From positions 1,187,680 through 1,251,679 of the forward strand of contig NZ_KE007347.1 in assembly GCF_000400715.1 (NCBI RefSeq): 64,000 nt of DNA, read 5' to 3'. Every line of letters starts with the position of its first letter. Positions within the stretch are counted from its first letter, which is position 1. The notes under the pieces were generated by a model. It was not told the DNA's origin. It saw only the letters and a list, made by a program, of their open reading frames with translations, and ran no database searches. Position numbers and translations under genes: made by a program. Shown piece after piece: positions 7,791 to 15,832 of this stretch. The DNA is from Acinetobacter genomosp. 15BJ. Its GTDB lineage: Bacteria > Pseudomonadota > Gammaproteobacteria > Pseudomonadales > Moraxellaceae.

Positions 7791-9870
7791 ATTCGCCTAG
7801 ATACTGAGTTTCATAATTATCCAATAGTTTGGCAAAGGACTTATCAATCACATCATATTTTTCTGGATTTCTCAACTTACTTAAAATACTTGCTAAAAAC
7901 TTAGCATTTAATTTAATTATTAATTTACCTTGAGTATTATACATTTCCTTACACCAATCTAACTCAACTCCTTTTTTTGGTTCATTTAAATCACTCTTTG
8001 TAATAATAAAACCTAGTTTTCCATAGTTTTTATTTAAATATGATGCCATTTGTCTATACTCATCTGAACCTATGTCTTTATAGTTCTTTATCTCAAATAT
8101 CACATGACGAACATCATAATCTGCTTTAATACGTTTCCATACTGTAGAGACTTCTAGATTAGTGGCAATAACATCTCTGCGCTGAGTTGCCGCCCCATTT
8201 GGATGTAAATTAAAATTATCAAGATGTGAACTAAAAATTAATTTGAGCACATTAAAACACCATTTTTCAAATTCTGAAGCATCACTTATGCCATCTTTTA
8301 TATTTCCTAGTGCAGAGGTAAGTTCACCTATTTTTTGTGATCTTAATTGAGGTGCTAAAGATGTTACTTCAATTTCATATTCATCATTTATCTGTTCAGC
8401 ATCATCAGGAGACAAAGCATTTTTTGAAAGATTTAGTGCAATCCAATAACAAGGATGAATTAATACATTATCATTATCTCTAAATTCCCTATCTGGGTTT
8501 CTTCCATCATGACAAAAAGTAAAAATATTACTTTGACTATCATATATACCAACGAATCCTACGCTATATAATGACCGCAAAACACCTGAGGAACTTAAAA
8601 CGCTGTAATCTAATTTTTCTTTCTCACTTAAGCTAATCACTGAACTAAAATAACTTTCAACAGTTTGTAGCATTTCATCAACAGACATTTTGGATGTTGT
8701 GCCCATAAATGCATTTACAGCAGGCTTTATTGATGGAAAAATTGCATAATATTCTTTTTGCAGATCATCTAGCCTAGCTTTAGAAATTAATTTAGCTGCA
8801 GCCTCAATATCTCGCATAATCAAGTTATTTCTATCTTCTGATAGGCACTGATAAAAAGCTTTATTTAATAATGAAATTATATCTCTAGGTCTATAAAGAG
8901 TAAATTGTAAACATTTTTTAAAGCCCTCTTCTCCTTTAAGTTCATTACCAAGCCCTTGATCTACAGCAATACGATCCCATATTTTTCTAGAATTTTCTAA
9001 ATTAAGATTTAAACTAGAGTTTATACGCTTCGTAACTAAGTTAAAAAGTTGTCTTACGTCCCAATGTATTCGTATCAACTCACCTTCAATGTTTCTTGTA
9101 TAATCATCATCATAACGGGCTACTGAACGAATAATATTGTCTCTCTGAAATATAATAACTCTTATTTTCTCAAACTTCTTATTTAATTCAACACCAGAAA
9201 GAATTGTGCCAGAGACTATAGCTGCCCCTATTTCATCATTTTCATAACCTTCATCTAATTTATCTACTAAAATACATATATTATTTCTTTTAGTAACAAT
9301 ATTTTTTTCTATAAACCTTTCAAAATCCTGCAATCTTAAATCGGCGCTTAACAACCCTAGAGCTAACTCAGGGTCTTTATAGCTTTTTAAAACATCCTGC
9401 ATTTTCAACGCCAATCTCATAAAAAAACTATTTTGATTATATTTCTGCCATTCTGTTAGCTCCTTAAAAATAACCAAATCATTTGTACATACATCTTTCA
9501 ATTTATAATCTTTCGAAAATGAATTTAATATTTCTAAATAAAACCCATATTTAACGAATAATTTTGCAGCAGCTCTAGCTGTAGAGTAATTAACATTAAA
9601 GAATGAAAAAACTCTTCTAAAAAAAATTGTTTCCTGATCTTCTGGTGAAATTGCAATAGTATAATTTTTCTGCTGGCGCCATACTTCATGGAGTTTATAG
9701 AAAATAGCACTTTTGCCTGTACCCCTCCGCCCAATCACAACAGTAGCATCTTTAGATTCTATTATTGTCCTATATGCTGCAGTTTCAATAAAATTAATAC
9801 TAAGATTGAACCTATCATTTTCCGCTATTTGATCACCCAGCAAGCTAGCTCTTATAATTTTATTATCCAT
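7717..9870 (-). CDS. P-loop ATPase with C-terminal PD-(D/E)XK-like nuclease domain; C-terminus altered by ISAba125
   Basis: The protein has 717 aa. Walker A GRRGTGKS is at residues 47-54, and a Walker B-like strand with ILVDKLDE lies near residue 200, as in STAND/AAA-like ATPases of the Sll1717 type (tentative). Near the C-terminus D566 and E593-x-K595 (in VIFEIKN) form a restriction-endonuclease-like D...ExK arrangement. The gene is clearly more AT-rich than its neighbours, which suggests transfer. Codon 691 (CTA, 7800-7798) is the IS target duplication. The last 26 residues are IS-encoded, whereas the original frame continued left of the IS for only 10 codons to a stop at 6677-6675, giving a native 701-aa protein. 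All motifs remain, so activity may survive. An antiviral role is an inference from domain architecture. Confidence 0.75.
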   Translation of the reverse strand: MDNKIIRASLLGDQIAENDRFNLSINFIETAAYRTIIESKDATVVIGRRGTGKSAIFYKLHEVWRQQKNYTIAISPEDQETIFFRRVFSFFNVNYSTARAAAKLFVKYGFYLEILNSFSKDYKLKDVCTNDLVIFKELTEWQKYNQNSFFMRLALKMQDVLKSYKDPELALGLLSADLRLQDFERFIEKNIVTKRNNICILVDKLDEGYENDEIGAAIVSGTILSGVELNKKFEKIRVIIFQRDNIIRSVARYDDDYTRNIEGELIRIHWDVRQLFNLVTKRINSSLNLNLENSRKIWDRIAVDQGLGNELKGEEGFKKCLQFTLYRPRDIISLLNKAFYQCLSEDRNNLIMRDIEAAAKLISKARLDDLQKEYYAIFPSIKPAVNAFMGTTSKMSVDEMLQTVESYFSSVISLSEKEKLDYSVLSSSGVLRSLYSVGFVGIYDSQSNIFTFCHDGRNPDREFRDNDNVLIHPCYWIALNLSKNALSPDDAEQINDEYEIEVTSLAPQLRSQKIGELTSALGNIKDGISDASEFEKWCFNVLKLIFSSHLDNFNLHPNGAATQRRDVIATNLEVSTVWKRIKADYDVRHVIFEIKNYKDIGSDEYRQMASYLNKNYGKLGFIITKSDLNEPKKGVELDWCKEMYNTQGKLIIKLNAKFLASILSKLRNPEKYDVIDKSFAKLLDNYETQYLGEFKHEVRQFEKSYDNQQAEQISLMV
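7772..7797. repeat. ISAba125 right inverted repeat
   Basis: The right terminal inverted repeat ends in GAATTCGCC. It contains TTGAAT at 7787-7792, known in this element as an outward-facing -35 box. Confidence 0.85.
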
Positions 9871-9932
9871 AATTACTTTTCCAATTATTTATATCTTTTT
9901 ATCCTATTTTTAATTCTTTTTCAAATAATTAA

Positions 9933-9966
9933 GAAAAAAGACTGATTACTCAGTCCTTATTTTTGC
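9933..9966 (-). terminator. Terminator after the SUMF-like lipoprotein gene
   Basis: On the minus strand GACTGA-GTAA-TCAGTC (9955-9940) is followed by six T. Core and flanks closely resemble the acnB terminator at 11711-11742. Confidence 0.75.
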
Positions 9967-10009
9967 TAACCCAACTGCTTAAGTCAATTAAGTAATTTAA
10001 CCGATAATC

Positions 10010-11440
10010 TTAAATTTCCCGAACTACACGGAAACCCCACATCGTTGAACGTGCCTGAGACGAATAATAGGCATTGCGGTAAGCCGTTCGCACATTATGA
10101 ACATTATAAATCCACGCCCCACCACGCAATACTGGGAAGTTACACAGACCATTATTTTCAGCACCCCAACGTACTGCTGTTGCAGGCGCACCTTGATAAT
10201 TGGCATGCCAACAATCATCTACCCATTCACGCGCATTGGCGAGTACATCATATAAACCAAAAGCATTCGGTAAAAATGAGCCCACAGGTGCGGTATATGC
10301 ATAACCATCGTTACAGTTAAATGCTCGCCATGTCGCTGTATTGGTTTCTGTGCTTGTCGTGCTTACATCCAAAACATTGGCGTACTTGCAGGCTTGATCA
10401 CGCTCAGGGTCATTACCCCAATAGAATGCGGTAGATGTCCCTGCCCGCGCTGCATACTCCCATTCTGCCTCAGTCGGCAAACGGTAGGTTTTTCCTGTTT
10501 TTTCAGACAACCATGCAGAAAAAGCCTGACCATCTTCACGACGTACACAAACAACGGGATCTTGGGCAGTCTGTGCAAATCCTGGATTACTCGGGTTTAA
10601 GTCCTTGCGATACCACATATTAAACTCACCGCCACGCGTTTCCCAACTTCTACAGCCCTGTACTTCCCAACCTGTTTCTTTCTGGAATTGATGAAATTGA
10701 GAGACAGTTGTTTCATGAGATGCCATTGCAAATGGTTGCGTAACATTGACTTGATGTTGAGGCAATTCATAAGGTCTTGCCTGTGCAGGTACGCCTTCTC
10801 GCTCCTGTTCTTCCAACGTCCCGCCCATTTGATAGCTTCCTGCAGGGATCACTGTCATCTCTGGGCAAAAGCCATCAGAACAATCTTTAAATTTAAATGC
10901 CGCAACGGTGTTTGTATTAACATCTACATTGGTTAAACGTGCAGGTTGAATTGATACATTCATTTGTGGCGGCTTATTGAGCTGTTTCGTTAATAAATCA
11001 ATGGTTCCCTGCCACTCATTCAACATTTCACGCAGCATTGCAGGACGCTCCATACTCACACCCGTGCCATCATAATCTGACGCATTACAACGTTCACGGA
11101 TAAAAGTGGCTTCTGAACCAAACTGAGTAAGCTTAGGCAACATGCGCTGATCAATAAAAGCGGCTAAATTGTTTTGCTGCGTGGATAATGCTGCTCTCAA
11201 ATCTTACAAGGCGGTTAATGCTTTATTATTTTGTTCTATCGCATCTCGATATACCGAATCACATTGGTCATTTTTCCAAACAAGGCTCTGACTTAAAGCG
11301 GTTAAGGCTACTGTGGTGGTTTGCAGCTTTATCTCAGAATTTACTTTTTTCTTATCATCACCATTACAGGCTGCCAATAGGCATCCTGCAAGAACAATAC
11401 CTGCTGCTTTAACATAGGTTTTGGAAAAAGTTTCCATCAT
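10010..11440 (-). pseudogene. SUMF1/EgtB/PvdO-family lipoprotein, interrupted by an in-frame TAA
   Basis: Two consecutive open frames lie in the same reading frame. The first (11440-11207) encodes a lipoprotein signal (L-L-A-A-C lipobox) and a helical stalk. A TAA at 11206-11204 follows, and after it the same frame runs on through DLRAALSTQQNN to the end. Together they would make a protein of about 476 aa. The C-terminal part is a formylglycine-generating-enzyme-like domain: MTVIPAGSYQMGG, RLPTEAEWEYAARAG, GLYDVLANAREWVDDCW, RGGAW and WGFRVVREI. The two copper-binding cysteines of true formylglycine-generating enzymes are absent in the TAYRNAYYSSQAR stretch, so sulfatase activation is unlikely. 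A restart at TTG 11200 would give a 396-aa product with no export signal. A sequencing error remains possible. Confidence 0.75.
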
Positions 11441-11757
11441 CGAACTCCTTTTTATATGATTGAATAAAATCCTGTATGTTTAAGATAAACGCAGTAGATA
11501 CTAAGCTTGAACATATACAGGAAAGTTTATTGTTCATGAATAATTAAAATGTATTGATGATTTAATTAGCATAGAAAAGAAGCAAACTCGAAATTGCTCA
11601 AGAAAAAACACAGATTAAAGTTATTCTGAAAAGTAAATCTTCATTTTTAATACATTTACTTTGCCTAAATTGTTAAGTCACATCTGGCATAACGACAGTA
11701 CAGCATCAAAAAAATAAGGGCTGATTACTCAGCCCTTATTTTTAGCTCACTAACGTA
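11441..11757. other. Intergenic region between the SUMF-like gene and acnB
   Basis: These 317 bp hold the promoter region of the SUMF-like gene and the acnB terminator. The rest is AT-rich. I see no convincing ORF, RNA or repeat in it. Confidence 0.6.
11711..11742. terminator. acnB terminator, 14-bp perfect stem
   Basis: Arms 11711-11724 and 11729-11742 are exact reverse complements with a TTAC loop (plus-strand sense) and T-rich tails on both strands. Confidence 0.9.
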
Positions 11758-14397
11758 TTAGGTTAATTGAGCAGCTTGGATTTTCTTGGTATCAACTTGA
11801 TCAGCTTCTTTTGTATATTCGCTCATCTTGTCGAAGTTCAAGTATTTGTAGATGTCAGCAGAAGCGCTGTCGATTTGCGACGCGTACTGTTGATATTCTT
11901 CTGGGCTTGGTAATTTACCAAGAACCGCAGCGACAGACGCAAGCTCAGCAGAAGCCAAGTAAACGTTTGCACCTTGACCTAAACGGTTCGGGAAGTTACG
12001 TGTAGAAGTCGATACACATGTTGTGTTCGGTGCTACACGTGCTTGGTTACCCATACATAATGAACAGCCTGGCATCTCTGTACGCGCACCAGCACGGCCA
12101 TAGATGTTATACAAGCCTTCTTCCATCAATTGATGCTCGTCCATACGTGTTGGTGGAGCCAACCATAAACGAGTAGACAATGAACCACCAGGTACTTTGT
12201 CAAGTAACTGACCCGCCGCACGGAAGTGACCAATGTTGGTCATACAAGAACCGATGAATACTTCATCAATCTTGTCGCCTTGAACGTCAGAAAGAAGTTT
12301 AGCGTCATCTGGATCGTTCGGGCAGCAAAGAATTGGTTCTTTGATGTCAGCAAGATCGATTTCGTAAACTTTTAAGTATTCAGCATCAGCATCCGCTTTC
12401 AACAAGCTTGGGTTATCTAACCACTTCTGCATGTTTTCAGCACGACGCGCCATTGTACGCGCATCGCCATAACCTTCTGCAATCATCCACTTCAACATGG
12501 TGATGTTAGAACGTAAGTATTCAGCAACTTTCTCTTCAGAAAGTGTAATTGAACAGCCAGCAGCAGAACGCTCAGCAGATGCATCAGAAAGTTCGAATGC
12601 TTGCTCAACAGTCAAGTCATTTTCCATTTCTGATAAATCGATCTCAAGGATACGACCAGAGAAGATGTTTTTCTTACCTTTCTTCTCTACAGTTAAGTCA
12701 CCCGCTTGAATTGCGTAGTAAGGAATTGCATGTACAAGGTCACGTAAAGTGATACCAGGCTGCATTTTACCTTTGAACTTAACAAGTACAGATTCAGGCA
12801 TATCCAGTGGCATAACACCAGTTGCAGCTGCGAACGCAACAAGACCAGAACCTGCTGGGAATGAAATACCGATTGGGAAACGTGTATGTGAGTCACCACC
12901 AGTACCAACAGTATCTGGAAGTAACATACGGTTTAACCAAGAGTGGATAATACCGTCACCTGGACGTAAAGATACACCACCACGGTTCATAATGAAGTCA
13001 GGTAATGTATGGTGAGTTGTTACGTCAACTGGTTTTGGATACGCAGCAGTGTGACAGAAAGACTGCATCACTAAGTCAGCTGAGAAGCCCAAGCACGCCA
13101 AGTCTTTTAACTCATCACGCGTCATCGGACCTGTTGTATCTTGAGAACCAACAGTGGTCATCTTAGGTTCACAGTAAGTACCCGGACGGATACCTTGGCC
13201 TTCAGCTAAACCACATGCACGACCAACCATCTTCTGAGCTTGGGTGAAACCTTTGCCAGTGTCAGCAGGTTGTACAGGCGTACGGAACAATGTAGAAGGT
13301 GCAAGACCTAATTCTTCACGTGCTTTAGTTGTCAAACCACGACCAATGATCAAGTTAATACGACCACCAGCACGTACTTCGTCTAAAAGTACAGGCGTTT
13401 TAAGCTCAGCTTCTGCAATTTGTGCACCGTCTTTGAATGCAGTTACTTTTGCAGCAGCGTGATCAATTTTCAATACAACTTCGTCGCCCATATTCATGTT
13501 GGCAACGTCGATTTCAACAGGTAATGCACCTGCATCTTCCATTGTGTTGAAGAAAATTGGCGCAATCTTAGTACCTAAACACACACCACCGTCTTTTTTG
13601 TTTGGAATGTGTGGAAGTTCGTCACCGAAGAACCAAAGTACAGAGTTCGTTGCAGATTTACGAGAAGACCCCGTACCAACAACGTCACCTACGTAAGCAA
13701 CTTGGTTGCCTTTCGCGATCAATTCTTTGATTTGGTTTAATGGACCAACTTCACCTGGTTTTTCAGGTTTAATACCATCACGCTCGTTTTTCAACATTGC
13801 GTTTGCGTGTAATGGGATATCTGGACGGCTCCAAGCGTCTTGAGCTGGAGACAAGTCATCCGTATTGGTCTCACCTGTTACTTTGAACACAGTGATTTTG
13901 ATTTCTTCTGGAACGTCAGCACGGCTTGTGAACCATTCTGCATCAGCCCAAGATTGTAATACCGCTTTAGCAGCAGCATTACCTGCTTTTGCTTTGTCAG
14001 CTACGTCATGGAACGCATCAAATACAAGAAGTGTTTTCTTTAACGCTTCAGCCGCTAATTCTGCAAGTTCAGCATTGTCTAGAAGTTCAACAAGTGGTGC
14101 TACGTTATAACCACCAAGCATTGTACCTAGTAAGTAAACTGCACGTTCTTTAGATACGAGTGGAGAGGTTGCTTCGCCTTTTGCAACGGCAGCTAAGAAA
14201 GCAGCTTTTACATATGCAGCTTGGTCAACACCTGCTGGAACACGATTTTCTAGTAAATCTACTAAATAAGCTTCTTCACCTGCTGGTGGATTTTTTAATA
14301 AGGCTACGAGTTCAGCAGTTTGAGCATCATCAAGCGGCTTCGGTGGGACTCCGAGTGCGGCACGTTCTTCAACGTGTTGGCGGTAAGCTTCTAGCAC
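11758..14397 (-). CDS. acnB: Aconitate hydratase B
   Basis: Interconverts citrate and isocitrate in the TCA cycle, and also acts on 2-methylaconitate in some species. The 879-aa length is normal for AcnB. The N-terminal HEAT-like domain (MLEAYRQHVEERAALGVPPK) is followed by the swivel domain and then the catalytic domains, the order specific to AcnB. The cluster ligands are in EVFIGSCMTNIG and in EMPGCSLCMGN (Cys-x-x-Cys), which bind a 4Fe-4S cluster. FPNRLGQGANVYLASAELA is another family signature. The enzyme is cytoplasmic and the gene monocistronic, with a 260-bp upstream region. Confidence 0.97.
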   Translation of the reverse strand: MLEAYRQHVEERAALGVPPKPLDDAQTAELVALLKNPPAGEEAYLVDLLENRVPAGVDQAAYVKAAFLAAVAKGEATSPLVSKERAVYLLGTMLGGYNVAPLVELLDNAELAELAAEALKKTLLVFDAFHDVADKAKAGNAAAKAVLQSWADAEWFTSRADVPEEIKITVFKVTGETNTDDLSPAQDAWSRPDIPLHANAMLKNERDGIKPEKPGEVGPLNQIKELIAKGNQVAYVGDVVGTGSSRKSATNSVLWFFGDELPHIPNKKDGGVCLGTKIAPIFFNTMEDAGALPVEIDVANMNMGDEVVLKIDHAAAKVTAFKDGAQIAEAELKTPVLLDEVRAGGRINLIIGRGLTTKAREELGLAPSTLFRTPVQPADTGKGFTQAQKMVGRACGLAEGQGIRPGTYCEPKMTTVGSQDTTGPMTRDELKDLACLGFSADLVMQSFCHTAAYPKPVDVTTHHTLPDFIMNRGGVSLRPGDGIIHSWLNRMLLPDTVGTGGDSHTRFPIGISFPAGSGLVAFAAATGVMPLDMPESVLVKFKGKMQPGITLRDLVHAIPYYAIQAGDLTVEKKGKKNIFSGRILEIDLSEMENDLTVEQAFELSDASAERSAAGCSITLSEEKVAEYLRSNITMLKWMIAEGYGDARTMARRAENMQKWLDNPSLLKADADAEYLKVYEIDLADIKEPILCCPNDPDDAKLLSDVQGDKIDEVFIGSCMTNIGHFRAAGQLLDKVPGGSLSTRLWLAPPTRMDEHQLMEEGLYNIYGRAGARTEMPGCSLCMGNQARVAPNTTCVSTSTRNFPNRLGQGANVYLASAELASVAAVLGKLPSPEEYQQYASQIDSASADIYKYLNFDKMSEYTKEADQVDTKKIQAAQLT

Positions 14398-14620
14398 AGT
14401 GTTATTCCTCTTTTTTAAAAAATTACTTGTAAGTTCCAGCTTGCTACAAGCTTTACAAGTAATGTGGACAAGTAAAATTTTACTAGACTTCGCGTTAAAT
14501 GTTAATGCAACTACCGTATTTCTACGTGATGCCCATTATTTTATAGCGAAATGTTCATCCCTTGGAAATACCGCTTTGGTCTTAGGTTAAAGTCTAATAA
14601 AACAATAAATTACATCCATA

Positions 14621-14648
14621 AAAAAAGACAAACGGTGTTGTCTTTTTT
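14621..14648. terminator. Terminator after the 128-aa lipoprotein gene
   Basis: Eleven-bp arms (14621-14631 and 14638-14648) with a 6-nt loop, A-rich on one side and T-rich on the other. They work on the minus strand after the stop at 14658. Confidence 0.8.
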
Positions 14649-14657
14649 ATATACACA

Positions 14658-15044
14658 TTAAAAAAGTTTATAGTTTGGCAGCTTGTCATGTGGGGTAACC
14701 AAGCATTCTTCCATAAACTGTTTCTTTAAATTTTCACGTAATGCTTCTGGATCTTTTTTCAATTGATCGGTAGGAAGTGCATAAACCGTGTCCAAAATTT
14801 TAAAGATAAATTTGCGTGTCATTTCATCTTCAATCTTTGCCGCATATTCCGTTGCTTGTTTTTGCTCAATTCCATTTTGACGATCTAGCGTAATCGAACG
14901 TGCAGCGTTACCCACACTGACGCAATAGCCATGCCATTGTTCTTCAGGGGTTAACGGCTTTTTCTCAGCACAACCAGCCAAAACTAAACCTATTGCAATA
15001 AACAAAACTTTTTTCATCATCATACTGCGGCTAATTTGATGCAC
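14658..15044 (-). CDS. Small periplasmic lipoprotein of unknown function
   Basis: A 128-aa reading frame. A methionine cluster (MMMKKVLF) near residue 8 is the more likely start, because the signal peptide VLFIAIGLVLAGC begins there and its lipobox cysteine would be modified. The mature part is helical and charged, with conserved-looking aromatic and cysteine residues (EEQWHGYCVSVGNAAR, FMEECLV), so an internal disulfide is possible. I do not recognise a named domain. The gene stands alone with its own terminator. Confidence 0.7.
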   Translation of the reverse strand: MHQISRSMMMKKVLFIAIGLVLAGCAEKKPLTPEEQWHGYCVSVGNAARSITLDRQNGIEQKQATEYAAKIEDEMTRKFIFKILDTVYALPTDQLKKDPEALRENLKKQFMEECLVTPHDKLPNYKLF

Positions 15045-15119
15045 ACATCATACTGAAACTTGTTTATTTTGCAAAAGGAAGCCTTTAAAACAATGCTTTC
15101 CGTAATAAAAACATACAAA

Positions 15120-15590
15120 TCATTTGCTACAGCGCATGTTATTGCCTAACTTTTGACATTTCCCCCCATTCGCAGAGAGATATGTCGTTCCTGCGACGAG
15201 ATTATAGAACTTGCCTTTCATATCCCAACATCTGACCCCATTGCAGTTTTTGACAGGGATAAGCACGTCACTTGTCGCGGTAAGGTTGCTTGTGGCTGTC
15301 GTGGTCGCAGTTACAGGCTTGGTTGGTGTTGTTGCGGCAGTTGCTGCGGTCACCGTTGTAATTTTTGGCTCTTTCGGTGCAGTCGGCTGTTGTGCTATGG
15401 TATTGCTATTCTTTTTAACAGGATCGAGCTGAGGTTCTTGCCTTTGTACAGGTTGCGGTGTTGCAGAATAGGTGGTAACGCCTTTGGCATCGACCCATTT
15501 ATAATATTCCTTGGCATTAACTTGGAGTGTCGAACTGAGGAGCACTAAGCCAAGCACTGCCCAAAGCTGACCAAAAGTGACAGATTTCAT
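15120..15590 (-). CDS. DUF4124 domain-containing periplasmic protein
   Basis: A 156-aa secreted protein. The signal peptide ends near STLQVNA-K. The DUF4124 motif follows directly (EYYKWVDAKGVTTYSATPQP), after which comes a low-complexity Thr/Ala/Pro linker (residues about 70-115) and a C-terminal piece with four cysteines (CNGVRCWDMKG, GGKCQKLGNNMRCSK), which suggests disulfides. DUF4124 proteins are common in gamma-proteobacterial envelopes and their function is unknown. Confidence 0.75.
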   Translation of the reverse strand: MKSVTFGQLWAVLGLVLLSSTLQVNAKEYYKWVDAKGVTTYSATPQPVQRQEPQLDPVKKNSNTIAQQPTAPKEPKITTVTAATAATTPTKPVTATTTATSNLTATSDVLIPVKNCNGVRCWDMKGKFYNLVAGTTYLSANGGKCQKLGNNMRCSK

Positions 15591-15769
15591 TTATTTTCTC
15601 CAAAAAATGTCGTAAAATCGTTTATTTTCAATAAGTTATATTAATTCTATCACATTTCTATTTTCCAAGATAATGTCTTATAAAAAAACTGTTTAGAAAA
15701 TTATTCTAGGCCTCTAATACATTTGTCCTAATTGATTTTTGGGAGGTTGAACAGTGTTACATCCATAAA

Positions 15770-15804
15770 AAAGAGGAACTATTTCATCGAAATAATTCCT
15801 CTTT
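15770..15804. terminator. tamB terminator
   Basis: A long hairpin with arms 15770-15784 and 15790-15804 and one internal mismatch. On the minus strand it is followed by a six-T run, 29 nt past the tamB stop. Confidence 0.85.
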
Positions 15805-15832
15805 CCTGTTCTAAGCACAGCTTAAAGAAAGC

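Larger units (their letters stand above)
6711..7797 (+). mobile_element. Insertion sequence ISAba125 (IS30 family), complete
   Basis: The element is exactly 1087 bp, the length I recall for ISAba125. The first 26 bp (6711-6736) and the reverse complement of the last 26 bp (7772-7797) match at about 20 positions. The outer ends begin GGC and the inner parts share GTGCGACA. It is flanked by a perfect 3-bp direct repeat TAG (6708-6710 and 7798-7800), the duplication size typical of this element. The right end agrees with the ISAba125 sequence found upstream of blaNDM (from memory). The intact ends, intact transposase and intact duplication point to a recent simple insertion. Confidence 0.93.

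Noticed and set aside
6711..7797. Composite transposon around the accessory patch
   Set aside because: Only one IS copy is present, and its 3-bp direct repeats match, which indicates a simple single insertion.
10045..10623. Several plus-strand frames inside the SUMF-like gene
   Set aside because: They are antisense shadows of a recognisable domain on the minus strand.
14399..14590. 63-codon plus-strand frame in the acnB upstream region
   Set aside because: No ribosome site; it overlaps the acnB promoter and leader and has no protein-like features.
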